Origin: Lachnospiraceae bacterium Marseille-Q4251
GTDB lineage: Bacteria; Bacillota; Clostridia; Lachnospirales; Lachnospiraceae
DNA length: 64,000 bases
Assembly: GCA_018223435.1 (NCBI GenBank)
Contig: JAGTTO010000001.1
Span: forward strand, 930,001-994,000
Reading direction: 5' to 3'
Part shown: positions 56,024 to 63,718 of the stretch, one piece after another
Layout of the letters: each line of letters opens with the position of its first letter
Numbering within the stretch: position 1 is the stretch's first letter
Notes under the pieces: model-generated
Seen by the model: only the letters and a program-made list of their open reading frames with translations
What the model was told of the DNA's origin: nothing
Databases searched by the model: none
Position numbers and translations under genes: made by a program

Positions 56024-56675
56024 GGATTGCATGAACCAGCACCGCTGTCCAGAGCGTTCCGGATTTTTCTTTCAGGAACTGAAAAATGCAGCCCATGGTG
56101 AGAAGGCCCAGCAGCTCCGACGACACGAAAGATATCACATAAGGCACTGTGATCGCTCCCCAGTTCGCATAGGAAAAAAGATGCATGACCGCGAACAGAA
56201 GATTCGGCGCCAGATAGCGGATATATGGCTCCTCGCCCCTGACCAGATATACGCAAATGCCTCGCACAACAAACTCTTCCGCAAAGGCAATAAACACCGT
56301 GTAATACGGAAGATTGTACAGCACTGTGACTTTATCCGCTTTCGTGACCAGACACCAGAGAGCCAGCGCCAGCAAAATGCCGCCAAGAATCCCAACTGTG
56401 CATTTCTGCATTTTCCCGGTAATTTTCAGATACATTTCCGTCTGGAAATTTTTCCCCAGCCGAAAAAGGAACAGAAAAAACAGTAGGATGGGAACTGCCT
56501 CCACGATCAGGTTCTGCACAAAGATCCCCGGAATATTCACCGAAGCCTCCTTCACAGAGAGAACTACTCCCTTTGTTTTCCATAAGTAAATAAAACCAGC
56601 GCTCCACAGAATATCCGCCGTGCAGATCAGGAAAATCAGCACGAGTTTTTTTATGGAATTTTTGTTTAGGTTCAT
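56013..56675 (-). CDS. CPBP family intramembrane glutamic protease
   Basis: 220 aa, multi-pass membrane protein. Motif 1 FAEEFVVRG (EExxxR), motif 2 FAVMHLFSY (FxxxH), the CPBP/Abi catalytic signature. Homologues process prenylated proteins in eukaryotes and act in bacteriocin immunity or maturation in Gram-positives; here substrate unknown. The last residues LVQ and stop derive from repeat element A, so its C-terminus has been remodelled. Confidence 0.88.
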   Translation of the reverse strand: MNLNKNSIKKLVLIFLICTADILWSAGFIYLWKTKGVVLSVKEASVNIPGIFVQNLIVEAVPILLFFLFLFRLGKNFQTEMYLKITGKMQKCTVGILGGILLALALWCLVTKADKVTVLYNLPYYTVFIAFAEEFVVRGICVYLVRGEEPYIRYLAPNLLFAVMHLFSYANWGAITVPYVISFVSSELLGLLTMGCIFQFLKEKSGTLWTAVLVHAILVQ

Positions 56676-56741
56676 CTGTTAGGCCTCCGTTTGTTAGTTT
56701 GTGCTAATTTTACCACAGATTCTCCTAAAATGGAAAACTAA

Positions 56742-56771
56742 AAAAAGAGAGAGGAAAACTCCCCCTCTCTT
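56742..56771 (-). terminator. Terminator after the YgiT-type gene
   Basis: Minus strand: AAGAGAGGGGGAG, loop, CCTCTCTCTTTTTTT. Confidence 0.85.
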
Positions 56772-56790
56772 AATTCTATATATAATATTT

Positions 56791-57027
56791 TTAAGCTACC
56801 TGAGGATAATCAATAACTGCAATTTCCTGCATTAACTTTTTAGCCGTATTGATGATTTTTTCAAGTTGTTCAGCCACTTCATCCGTATAATATTTTTCTC
56901 CACACTGTTCACATTCAAGACAAGGAACATTTTTAATCACAATAATACAATTCTTATAATTTACGACGTGTGTTGTGGTACTATTTACGGTTGTACTGTT
57001 TTTGCAATACATACACATATACATCAC
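56791..57027 (-). CDS. YgiT/MqsA-type zinc-finger antitoxin-like protein
   Basis: 78 aa. Two CxxC pairs, MCMYC and CEQCGEKYY, followed by YTDEVAEQLEKIINTAKKLM: the N-terminal zinc domain of MqsA-like antitoxins ('YgiT-type'). The usual partner is a small toxin gene directly upstream; here an IS200/IS605 element begins within about 25 bases of the start and no toxin is seen. A C-terminal HTH is absent. Confidence 0.85.
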   Translation of the reverse strand: MMYMCMYCKNSTTVNSTTTHVVNYKNCIIVIKNVPCLECEQCGEKYYTDEVAEQLEKIINTAKKLMQEIAVIDYPQVA

Positions 57028-57061
57028 CTCTTTCTTCGAGTCTTTAAATCATCGTGACCCT

Positions 57062-57081
57062 CACATGACTAAAGTCACATG
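57062..57081. repeat. Right-end hairpin of the IS element
   Basis: CATGACT, AA, AGTCACATG forms a short subterminal hairpin with one bulge, as TnpA recognises. The 3' region of tnpB to here is where a guide (omega) RNA would end. Confidence 0.7.
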
Positions 57082-57218
57082 CTTCCAGACGCTTTAGGCG
57101 TCAGACTAAATATCGGCGGATACGCCTGTAACTTAGGTCTGCGCGGTTATGCGCTTTTTCCATACCGGATACGGCAGGTTCCCACATTGCAGGTAGTCCA
57201 CTGTATATCTGCCTGCAT

Positions 57219-58547
57219 TTATACTGCCTTTAAAATCTCCATCTGTAGATGAAGTTCTCTCAGATCTGCATAAACACATGAGGTTCTACGCTTTACGGAA
57301 GGAACTTTTGCCTCCAGTAAAGACCTTTCCGTTGCCGGAAGGGGTTTTAAAAGTTCACGAATAAAATATCTCGCTCCGATATTATAAGAAGCTGAGAGAT
57401 CACAGTGATATCTTTTTCCTGTCGAAAAGGTACACAAGCTATGGTTCTTCCCATCACGCAGGACTGCCCCGGACCCGTCATATGCCAGCCGGCTGGTATT
57501 CCACGCACAGATCCTGGATACACGCATCCCTTTCCTGTGTGCCTGATGCTCACAGCGTTTCTGGATATCCCGCTTTCTCCACAGATGCAGCTTCTGTTTC
57601 TTATTTCCCGCTATCTTTCCCTGCATCTCCAGATACTCGAATACGATAACGTCCGAATGGTGTTCTTCTGCATAAGCGCTGACTGCCCCGGCGATCTTCC
57701 TCGCTAATTCTGCGTTCAGGCGGCTGGCATACTCCCATCTCCCTCCTGCCTGTACAGAACTATGCTCCCTCTGGAATCTCCTGATCCGTCCCAGCACACG
57801 GTACATCCGGTCTTTTTCACTGGGAAAGTTGATAAACTTCCTCCCCAGGACAGTTCCGTCTGAACGCATGATCGTACAGACCGCATCGGTATTGATCCCC
57901 AGATCCACACTGCAGATGATCTGTTCTTCTACTGCTGTTTTCGTAAGTGTTACTTCTTCTGTATAGAAAAAACGCAGAAAATACCGGCGCTGTCTCTTTT
58001 CCAGGGTCGGGGCTGACGCTTTCTTCCCCTTCCAGTTTCTCCGAAGATATTCCATATCGGTATGTTTTAAACATACCCGGAACCATTTCCAGTCGTGTCC
58101 GTCGTACAGCTTCAGATATGCCTCATCCTTTCCTTCTCCGCCTTCCCGGTACATCACATCCCGGTAAAAGACCGGCATGGCATGGTTTTCGCAGCTGAGT
58201 CTCGGCTTTCCGGTCAGCTTTCCGGTTTTCGTCCACTGTTCCAGCCGGGTCTCATACGAAGATATACTTCCAAGTGCATGCTGGATCGCCGCCCTGCGGA
58301 GATAAGACGGCATCTTCGGAAAACAAAGGTCAAAATCAAACCGGGCAGTATTTTTCTTCGTCGTGTGTACCATATGCTCTGCAGCATTAAAACGCTTTTT
58401 TGTCTCCGGGATCTCCCGCAGTTCTTCCCATACCTGCACATAGATCTCTGTCAGGTAACTGACTGCCTGACGATAGGTTTTCATTGTCAGACGGAGCGGG
58501 ATATTCGGTTTTCGTATCTCCGCACCATAACTGGATACTGTCCGCAT
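57219..58547 (-). CDS. tnpB: TnpB, RNA-guided nuclease of IS605 type
   Basis: 442 aa from ATG MRTVSSYGAEIRK behind AAGGGGG. RuvC-like catalytic residues all present: D215 (CSVDLGINTDAV), E304 (VIVFEYLEMQG), D383 (HCDLSASYNIGARYF). The usual four-cysteine zinc ribbon is eroded: only CAWN, LCTF and HCD cysteines remain, without CxxC pairs. TnpB proteins cut DNA directed by an RNA from the element's right end. It follows tnpA by 51 bases. Confidence 0.9.
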   Translation of the reverse strand: MRTVSSYGAEIRKPNIPLRLTMKTYRQAVSYLTEIYVQVWEELREIPETKKRFNAAEHMVHTTKKNTARFDFDLCFPKMPSYLRRAAIQHALGSISSYETRLEQWTKTGKLTGKPRLSCENHAMPVFYRDVMYREGGEGKDEAYLKLYDGHDWKWFRVCLKHTDMEYLRRNWKGKKASAPTLEKRQRRYFLRFFYTEEVTLTKTAVEEQIICSVDLGINTDAVCTIMRSDGTVLGRKFINFPSEKDRMYRVLGRIRRFQREHSSVQAGGRWEYASRLNAELARKIAGAVSAYAEEHHSDVIVFEYLEMQGKIAGNKKQKLHLWRKRDIQKRCEHQAHRKGMRVSRICAWNTSRLAYDGSGAVLRDGKNHSLCTFSTGKRYHCDLSASYNIGARYFIRELLKPLPATERSLLEAKVPSVKRRTSCVYADLRELHLQMEILKAV

Positions 58548-58598
58548 CTTCTTCCCCCTTTCCCACAAAAACAAACGTTTCTGAACCGGCCCTTGTAC

Positions 58599-59042
58599 TC
58601 AGAGTTTTCTCTTTTCTTTTTCCTTCTGGCCTTCGATATAGGCAGATACCTGCTCACGGCTCCGGTCACTGACGGTCACGGCACAATAAGACGGGTTCCA
58701 CAAGTGTCCTTCCCACAGTTCTTTTTTCAGCTCCGGATGTACAAGGAACATCTGACGTGCAAGATTCCCTTTCATGATCTTGATCATATCTGAAATATAA
58801 AACTGCGGCCGGCAATCCACAAGCATATGGATATGATCCGGCATGACTTCCATTGCCAGGATCTGAAATTGATACTCCTCTGCCAGATCCTGCAGCATCT
58901 TTTTGCATTCCAGGTCAATCCCGTCTTTTAATACTTTCTTCCTGTATTTCGTACACCAGACCAGATGATACTGCAGAGAATATACATATCCTCTACCATA
59001 TGAAAGTTGATTTTTATTTATATTAAATATCTCTTTTTCCAT
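58599..59042 (-). CDS. tnpA: TnpA, Y1 transposase of IS200/IS605 family
   Basis: 147 aa, normal length. HUH motif MPDHIHMLVD (H70, H72) and catalytic tyrosine in VSAYIEGQ (Y135). Excises and inserts the element as single-stranded DNA. Intact, so the element may be mobile. Confidence 0.92.
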   Translation of the reverse strand: MEKEIFNINKNQLSYGRGYVYSLQYHLVWCTKYRKKVLKDGIDLECKKMLQDLAEEYQFQILAMEVMPDHIHMLVDCRPQFYISDMIKIMKGNLARQMFLVHPELKKELWEGHLWNPSYCAVTVSDRSREQVSAYIEGQKEKEKRKL

Positions 59043-59096
59043 GTCTATATTATACCATATGTGCTTCTTTAAGTAAACATTTGTTCTGGATATTTT

Positions 59097-59239
59097 GTAA
59101 CTATTCAGAGCCAGGCAGATTTTCAGTAAAAAGTGTGAGTCATGCTTGCATGAACGAACACTTTTGACTGGAAATCTATTTGACGAGAAGCCACAACGAG
59201 AGGAAGCACAGAGGAATCGAGGTGGCTCTGAATAGTTAC
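59097..59239. repeat. MITE-like element B, intact copy with 17-bp perfect inverted ends
   Basis: 143 bp. GTAACTATTCAGAGCCA at 59097-59113 and its exact reverse complement at 59223-59239. The interior contains ATGCTTGCAT. A degenerate copy lies at 34.5 kb and a remnant at 53.1 kb. Confidence 0.9.
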
Positions 59240-59284
59240 GATATTTTTATAAAAAATTGCGCGTCTAACTCATCACTGAAGTAA

Positions 59285-59461
59285 CGAGAATGCGACGCGC
59301 AGTTATTCAATAATGAAGAAAATTCTCTTCCGGTGCTTAAAATCATAACTTCTGATGATAATAAGGATTATAAAAATTCTGTAATTACCAGTTGGAAAAT
59401 AACTGAAAAGAGGCTGAATAACTACTTACATAATAAGGAGATTATTTACAAAAAAGCATAG
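59285..59461 (+). pseudogene. Gene remnant, C-terminal type
   Basis: A 58-codon open stretch without a good start reads ...LPVLKIITSDDNKDYKNSVI and ends RLNNYLHNKEIIYKKA before TAG. Composition is A/T-rich and protein-like. I do not recognise the family. It may be a broken gene left of the IS, perhaps the lost partner of the YgiT-type antitoxin, but this is a guess. Confidence 0.3.
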
Positions 59462-59487
59462 TTGGGTTATACTATGTATAAGATAGT

Positions 59488-59583
59488 AAAGAGATTATTT
59501 GAGGTGGTAAATTTCGTTGCAACCACGCACCCTATGGGTTAAAAGAGATGCAGGAGCCGCGACGCCTGCCAAATAATCTCTTT
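59488..59583. ncRNA. Candidate structured RNA or small inverted-repeat element
   Basis: AAAGAGATTATTTG (59488-59501) pairs perfectly with CAAATAATCTCTTT (59570-59583). Within lie three hairpins: GTGGT/ACCAC, ACCC-TAT-GGGT and GCAGG/CCTGC, a cloverleaf-like shape. No coding. No known family recognised; a MITE is the alternative. Confidence 0.5.
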
Positions 59584-59690
59584 CATCTATAAATCTTCTA
59601 TTCCGAATGAATATCCAAATATTTGATTCAGAGTTCCTTTCCATTCAATCCTTTTCTATACCTACTCAAATTCTACCTGTATCCTCTACC

Positions 59691-59948
59691 TCACAGATCA
59701 AGAAAAACCGCAGATTTTTCTAGGGAACTGCCTTTTTTGTGCAATAAGAAAAGAAAAAAGAGAATCAGTGCCAGATAAGCCAGATTGCTGATCAAGCTGC
59801 AGTCAAAACTATATTCTCCCCCGGTGAGTATGCGGTTTCTGCTGTCCAGCACAAAAATTACCGGCCAATCATTTGTAGTGCCGGTCTGAATCGGAATCAG
59901 TCTTCCAAGTCCGTTGTACAGAGCATGCTTGTCAAAGAGTTTTAACAT
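59691..59948 (-). CDS. Small hypothetical membrane protein
   Basis: 85 aa. A polar start (MLKLFDKHALYNGLGRLIPI, then QTGTTNDWPV) precedes one hydrophobic segment (ISNLAYLALILFFLFLLHKK). No good ribosome site, so the start is unsure. It lies 40 bases after the DUF3784 gene on the same strand. Family not recognised; may be a fragment. Confidence 0.4.
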   Translation of the reverse strand: MLKLFDKHALYNGLGRLIPIQTGTTNDWPVIFVLDSRNRILTGGEYSFDCSLISNLAYLALILFFLFLLHKKGSSLEKSAVFLDL

Positions 59949-59988
59949 TCTCTTTTTATCTCGCAGTAAACTATACTCTTTTCATTCA

Positions 59989-60324
59989 TTACTTTCTGCA
60001 TATCGTATTTCCCACGATGATAATCACCGCAACATCCGCCAAAATAATCCCCACCGCAATATAGACGAAAAATGCAGGCAGAACATCCTCAAACATCCCC
60101 ATAACCAGTATGAGAACGGCAATAACCGCCATTCCGATCCCCATGGTTCTGCATAATTTCTTTTCATTATATTTTGCTTTTTCTTCTTTTGAGGCTGTAT
60201 TATATCCAGAAATGAGCCAGCTTCCGTGGCCGGAAAGCAAAATGATGGAAAGTATGGTAAACAGGATAAAAACAATCCATATTACCCCGTCAGGTCCTGT
60301 TGATAAATCTGATAATTTCTTCAT
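59989..60324 (-). CDS. DUF3784 family membrane protein
   Basis: 111 aa from ATG MKKLSDLSTGPDG behind GGAGGT; the frame extends 55 codons upstream without support. Three membrane segments (WIVFILFTILSIILLSG, MGIGMAVIAVLILVMGMF, FFVYIAVGIILADVAVIII). HGSWLISGYNTASKEEKAKY is the DUF3784 signature. Function unknown. Confidence 0.8.
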   Translation of the reverse strand: MKKLSDLSTGPDGVIWIVFILFTILSIILLSGHGSWLISGYNTASKEEKAKYNEKKLCRTMGIGMAVIAVLILVMGMFEDVLPAFFVYIAVGIILADVAVIIIVGNTICRK

Positions 60325-60409
60325 AGACACCTCCAAAATAATGATTCGGACAGACACCAGAACCGCCTGTTTTTCATAGGATAGTTCCAGAAAACGTAAC
60401 AGAAAAGAT

Positions 60410-60613
60410 GTGTTGTTTTTGCGTAAGCAAACCCAATATCTCTGGCGCAATGATTTTTCTTCTGAGGATGAATTTGAAAAGGAACGCAAGAAATATGCGG
60501 ATCAGGGCTTTCGGGTTGTCGCGTTTCTGGAAGGAGATTCAGGTGCTGATCTTTGCGACCGTATCCGGGCCCTGCTTGAAAAGCACCGGGATCCCAGCGC
60601 AGAATGCCCCTAA
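60410..60613 (+). CDS. Small conserved-looking protein upstream of the recombinase
   Basis: 67 aa from a GTG, possibly the TTG just after. YLWRNDFSSEDEFEKERKKY, then GFRVVAFLEGDSGADLCDRI has a well-balanced alpha/beta pattern seen in small clostridial proteins of unknown role. It ends 104 bases before the recombinase start on the same strand. A recombination directionality factor is possible by position only. Confidence 0.5.
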   Translation: MLFLRKQTQYLWRNDFSSEDEFEKERKKYADQGFRVVAFLEGDSGADLCDRIRALLEKHRDPSAECP

Positions 60614-60717
60614 ATGTCCATATCTTTTTAAATCATATCAAATTTCATACTTTTCCGCAATCAGGCGAAATGGCATTCGCATACAATTTAATAATTCCCT
60701 TCTGGAAAGGATTCTCC

Positions 60718-62271
60718 ATGAATGCAGGCTATGTCCGTCTCTCCAGAGACGATGATAAGAGAAATTATGTTTCCATCAAAAATCAGAAGCTGATTATACG
60801 CCAGTACGCCGAGACACATGGTGCAGTCATCAACCGGTGGTATGAGGATGACGGCTTTTCCGGCTATATTTTTGACCGGCCGGGCTTTCAGCAGCTGATG
60901 ACTGATCTCGACAACGGCATCGATACCGTGTATGTCAAAGATTTTTCGCGCCTTGGCCGGCATAACGCAAAGGTTCTTCTGCTGCTCGATGAATTTCAGG
61001 AGCGCGGCAAACACCTGATCGTCATCGATGACAATTACGATTCCATGAATTCCAGCGACGACATGATCGGGATCAAGACCTGGTTTAATGAACGATATGT
61101 AAAAGACACAAGCCAAAAGATCAAACGCGCCATCAACGCCCGTCAAAAAGAAGGAACGCTCCTCACGCGGCCTCCTTTCGGCTATCAGCGCAGTCCCGAT
61201 GACAAAAAAATTCTGGAAATTATCCCCAAAGAGGCAGAGATCATCCGTGAAATCTACCGCCTTTACCTCTCCGGCCTAGGCTATCGGAGGATTGCCCTTT
61301 TTCTCACAGACCATAGCGTGCCCACGCCTTCCCAGACGCTCCACGAACGGGAAATCAAGCTTGGAAAACTCTCCAGGCGCTCCGTTGCCTACCGCTGGTC
61401 CGATGGTATGGTAAAGGAAATCCTCGACAATGATTTTTACACGGGAGTTCTCCGCCTAAAAAAACGCTCCCGCTCCACGGTTCACGGAAAGGATAAGCGC
61501 GTGCCAAAAGACGAGCAGCATTTTTTCCCTGACCACCACCCGGCTATCATTGATCCCGCCAATTTTACCCGGGTCCAAAGAGAAAAAGCCAATCGCTCCA
61601 GAACCGCTTATCGCGGCGCTTCCCCCTCCCGCCCTTTCGTAAATCTCCTGTTCTGTCAGGACTGCGGCCATCGGCTCACGCCCATCCATCGAAAAACCTC
61701 CTCGGGAGAACGGAACTATTATATCTGCTCCACTTATAATTCCAAAGGAAAACGCTACTGCCCCAAAGCCCATCTCATCGAGGAAGAAGCTCTGATAACG
61801 GATGTTCTGACCTTCCTTCGCCACTACCGGGAAACTCTCACAAAAGACCCCATAAAACTTACCTCTTACGGAAATGGCGGTTCCCTTTCTATAGAAAAGG
61901 CCCGCCAGGCCCTCAACTACCAGAAAAAGCAATTACAGCTTCTTCTGAGTCAGAAAATAAGAGACCTTTCCCTCGCCCCCGAAAACGAAGTCCTGATTCA
62001 GGAAGCCTACGCTATTCTCCAAAAAGAACGCTCCGAAAAAATCCTGGCTCTGGAAAAGGAACTCCGGGAAACAGAAGCCTCCCTTTCCACGAAACCGCTT
62101 CCTTTCAAAGACCCGTTGACGCTTCTGGATCAGCTCATCGAAAACCGCTCTCTCACCCGGAAAGATCTGGCTCTTCTTATCGATCGCATCGAAGTGAGTG
62201 AAACCGGCGATGCAAATTTTTATTTACATGGAGCCCTGGCAGCCAGGCGGCATGCCGGAGATGGTGTTTGA
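60718..62271 (+). CDS. Large serine recombinase of the intervening element
   Basis: 517 aa from ATG MNAGYVRLSRDDD with AAAGGA upstream; the longer upstream frame has no domain. Resolvase domain with nucleophile S9 (VRLSRDD), EDDGFSGYIFDRPGF and YVKDFSRLGRHN, recombinase domain (PPFGYQRS, GYRRIALFLTD), zinc ribbon (LFCQDCGHRL, YYICSTY, RYCPKAH) and a C-terminal coiled coil (about 385-470). Catalyses attP x attB integration and, with a helper, excision. The last seven codons and stop lie in host DNA beyond the crossover, so its C-terminus depends on integration state. Confidence 0.95.
   Translation: MNAGYVRLSRDDDKRNYVSIKNQKLIIRQYAETHGAVINRWYEDDGFSGYIFDRPGFQQLMTDLDNGIDTVYVKDFSRLGRHNAKVLLLLDEFQERGKHLIVIDDNYDSMNSSDDMIGIKTWFNERYVKDTSQKIKRAINARQKEGTLLTRPPFGYQRSPDDKKILEIIPKEAEIIREIYRLYLSGLGYRRIALFLTDHSVPTPSQTLHEREIKLGKLSRRSVAYRWSDGMVKEILDNDFYTGVLRLKKRSRSTVHGKDKRVPKDEQHFFPDHHPAIIDPANFTRVQREKANRSRTAYRGASPSRPFVNLLFCQDCGHRLTPIHRKTSSGERNYYICSTYNSKGKRYCPKAHLIEEEALITDVLTFLRHYRETLTKDPIKLTSYGNGGSLSIEKARQALNYQKKQLQLLLSQKIRDLSLAPENEVLIQEAYAILQKERSEKILALEKELRETEASLSTKPLPFKDPLTLLDQLIENRSLTRKDLALLIDRIEVSETGDANFYLHGALAARRHAGDGV
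62222..62245 (-). repeat. Right attachment arm (attR), 24-bp inverted repeat
   Basis: ATTTACATGGAGCCCTGGCA followed by GCCA; reverse complement of the left arm with two mismatches. The crossover GG follows at 62246-62247. Confidence 0.92.
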
Positions 62272-62812
62272 GTATATCCTGAAGCAGAAAGGGCTCGACC
62301 CGGCCGCAGATCTTTCCATCGACCAGAACATCGACTTTGGCTCCACGGCCGCTGCTTTTTCCGGCGGAACCGGAGATTTCACGGTGGAGTTTGAGCCCGG
62401 GGCCACCTCCCTGGAAAAAGAAGGAAAAGGCTATGTGGTGGACTCCCTCGGCGTGGAATCCGGCTATGTCCCCTACACCGCCTACTGTGCCCGCGGCAGT
62501 TATCTCAAAGAAAATGAAAAAACCGTTCAGAACTTCGTCAATGCCCTGAAAAAAGGCATGGAATATGTCAGCTCCCACACGCCGGAGGATATCGCCAAAA
62601 CCATCCAGCCTCAGTTTAAGGAGACCGATCTTGACGTCATCACCCGCATTGTCCGCCGTTACGCCGAACAGGACACCTGGAAGACCGATCTGAATTTTGA
62701 AAAAGAAAGCTTCGAGCTTCTCCAGGATATCCTCACCGACGCCGGTGAACTGAAAGAGCGGGTCCCCTATGAAAAACTGGTAACGGTCAAATACACAGAA
62801 AACCGGAAATAG
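62249..62812 (+). CDS. ABC transporter binding lipoprotein, 3' half (split gene)
   Basis: Codons 147-333 of the gene begun at 50893. From GMPEMVFEYILKQKGLD it carries the second lobe: NIDFGSTAAAFSGGTGDFTV, EFEPGATSLEKEGKGYVVDS, VPYTAYCARGSYLKENEKTV, ending VTVKYTENRK. No signal peptide and no ribosome site of its own, so it is probably silent while the element is present. It would be translated after precise excision. An open frame from 62198 reads into it from the element but has no initiation signal. Confidence 0.93.
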   Translation, partial: GMPEMVFEYILKQKGLDPAADLSIDQNIDFGSTAAAFSGGTGDFTVEFEPGATSLEKEGKGYVVDSLGVESGYVPYTAYCARGSYLKENEKTVQNFVNALKKGMEYVSSHTPEDIAKTIQPQFKETDLDVITRIVRRYAEQDTWKTDLNFEKESFELLQDILTDAGELKERVPYEKLVTVKYTENRK

Positions 62813-62827
62813 TCACAGAGGGAAGGC

Positions 62828-62856
62828 TTTACTTTTTCTCCCTTTTTGTCTATAAT
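62828..62856 (+). promoter_or_regulatory. Promoter of the PHP gene
   Basis: TTTACT (62828-62833), 17-base spacer, TATAAT (62851-62856). Confidence 0.75.
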
Positions 62857-62889
62857 GACCTTAGAGAACAAAAAGAGAAGGTACAAAAT

Positions 62890-63606
62890 ATGAAAGACAT
62901 TTTGGATTCACACACCCACACGATTGCCAGCGGCCACGCCTACAGCACGCTTCATGAGATGGCCCGCGCCGCGGCGGACAAAGGGCTGGAGCTCCTAGGG
63001 ATCACCGAACACGCTATGGCCATGCCGGGAACCTGCCATGAATATTATTTCATGAACATGCGGATTCTTCCAAGGACCATGTATGGCATCGAGATCCGCC
63101 ACGGAGCTGAAGTCAACATTATGGACACGGACGGCAGGATCGACATGGACGAATATCTGCTGCAGCAGATGGATGTGGTCATCGCCAGCATGCATACGCC
63201 CTGCATGCAGAAAAACGCCGGAAAAGACGGAAATACCCGGGCAGCCATCAAAGCGATGGAAAATCCCTATGTAAACATCCTGGGACACCCGGATGACAGC
63301 CGTTTTCCGCTGGATTACGAGGCCGTTGTGCGTTCCGCCAAGGAGCAGGGGGTACTCCTCGAGCTGAACAACAATTCCCTCCATCCGCTGGGAGCCCGCC
63401 AGAATCCGCTTCCCAATGATATTGAGATGCTGGAATACTGCATGAAATACGGCTCACCTATTATATTAGGAAGCGACGCCCACACCCAGGAAGATGTGGG
63501 CAATCATAAATTCGTCCAGATCCTTCTGGAAGAACTGGATTTTCCAGAGGAACTCATCGTCAACCGCTCCGTGAAGGAGTACCAGAAATACATTAACCGG
63601 AAGTAA
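62890..63606 (+). CDS. PHP-domain phosphatase, YcdX family
   Basis: 238 aa. Metal-binding histidines in DSHTHTIASGHAYST, GITEHA, MHTP, GHPD and GSDAHTQEDVG give the full PHP trinuclear site. YcdX-type enzymes are zinc-dependent phosphatases or phosphoesterases of unknown natural substrate. Own promoter; about 80 bases after the split binding-protein gene. Confidence 0.9.
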   Translation: MKDILDSHTHTIASGHAYSTLHEMARAAADKGLELLGITEHAMAMPGTCHEYYFMNMRILPRTMYGIEIRHGAEVNIMDTDGRIDMDEYLLQQMDVVIASMHTPCMQKNAGKDGNTRAAIKAMENPYVNILGHPDDSRFPLDYEAVVRSAKEQGVLLELNNNSLHPLGARQNPLPNDIEMLEYCMKYGSPIILGSDAHTQEDVGNHKFVQILLEELDFPEELIVNRSVKEYQKYINRK

Positions 63607-63621
63607 GCTGGAAACCTCGAC

Positions 63622-63650
63622 TTTACATTAGTCGTTTAATGTGTTAAAAT
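63622..63650 (+). promoter_or_regulatory. Promoter of the YerC-type gene
   Basis: TTTACA (63622-63627), 17-base spacer, TAAAAT (63645-63650). Confidence 0.75.
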
Positions 63651-63718
63651 GTGAAAATAGAAAGCGGTTTTGCCGTATTTCAACGGAAAACCGTGGCAAA
63701 GGAGATAAAAGGGGTAAC

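Larger units (their letters stand above)
57050..59070 (-). mobile_element. IS200/IS605-family element with tnpA and tnpB
   Basis: tnpA and tnpB lie in tandem on the minus strand. The right end carries the imperfect hairpin ATGACTAAAGTCACAT (57064-57079). The left end is placed upstream of tnpA near 59,050-59,070 by inspection only. No target duplication is expected in this family. Confidence 0.75.
51328..62247. mobile_element. 10.9-kb serine-recombinase intervening element inside a binding-protein gene
   Basis: The two halves of one gene flank it. Left junction GGTGGC (51328-51333) and right junction GGCGGC (62246-62251) share GG; recombining at GG (51328-51329 with 62246-62247) removes 10,918 bases and restores codons for Lys-Gly-Gly-Met-Pro. 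The ends are 24-bp inverted repeats, so the joined circle forms a 50-bp near-symmetric attP centred on GG, the size and shape used by large serine recombinases. The recombinase gene lies at the right end. Cargo includes two toxin-antitoxin-like genes, enzymes and an IS200/IS605. Confidence 0.92.

Noticed and set aside
59488..59583. tRNA gene
   Set aside because: Cloverleaf-like outline, but the 14-bp stem, missing TTC-arm and wrong loop sizes exclude a tRNA.
60604..60717. Upstream extension of the serine recombinase
   Set aside because: No family similarity in the extra residues; the ribosome site and the typical resolvase start are at 60718.
62198..62248. Start of the binding-protein 3' half inside the element (MKPAMQIFIYMEPWQPG)
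   Set aside because: These residues come from the recombinase end and the attachment arm; no ribosome site. The true N-terminus is the half at 50893.
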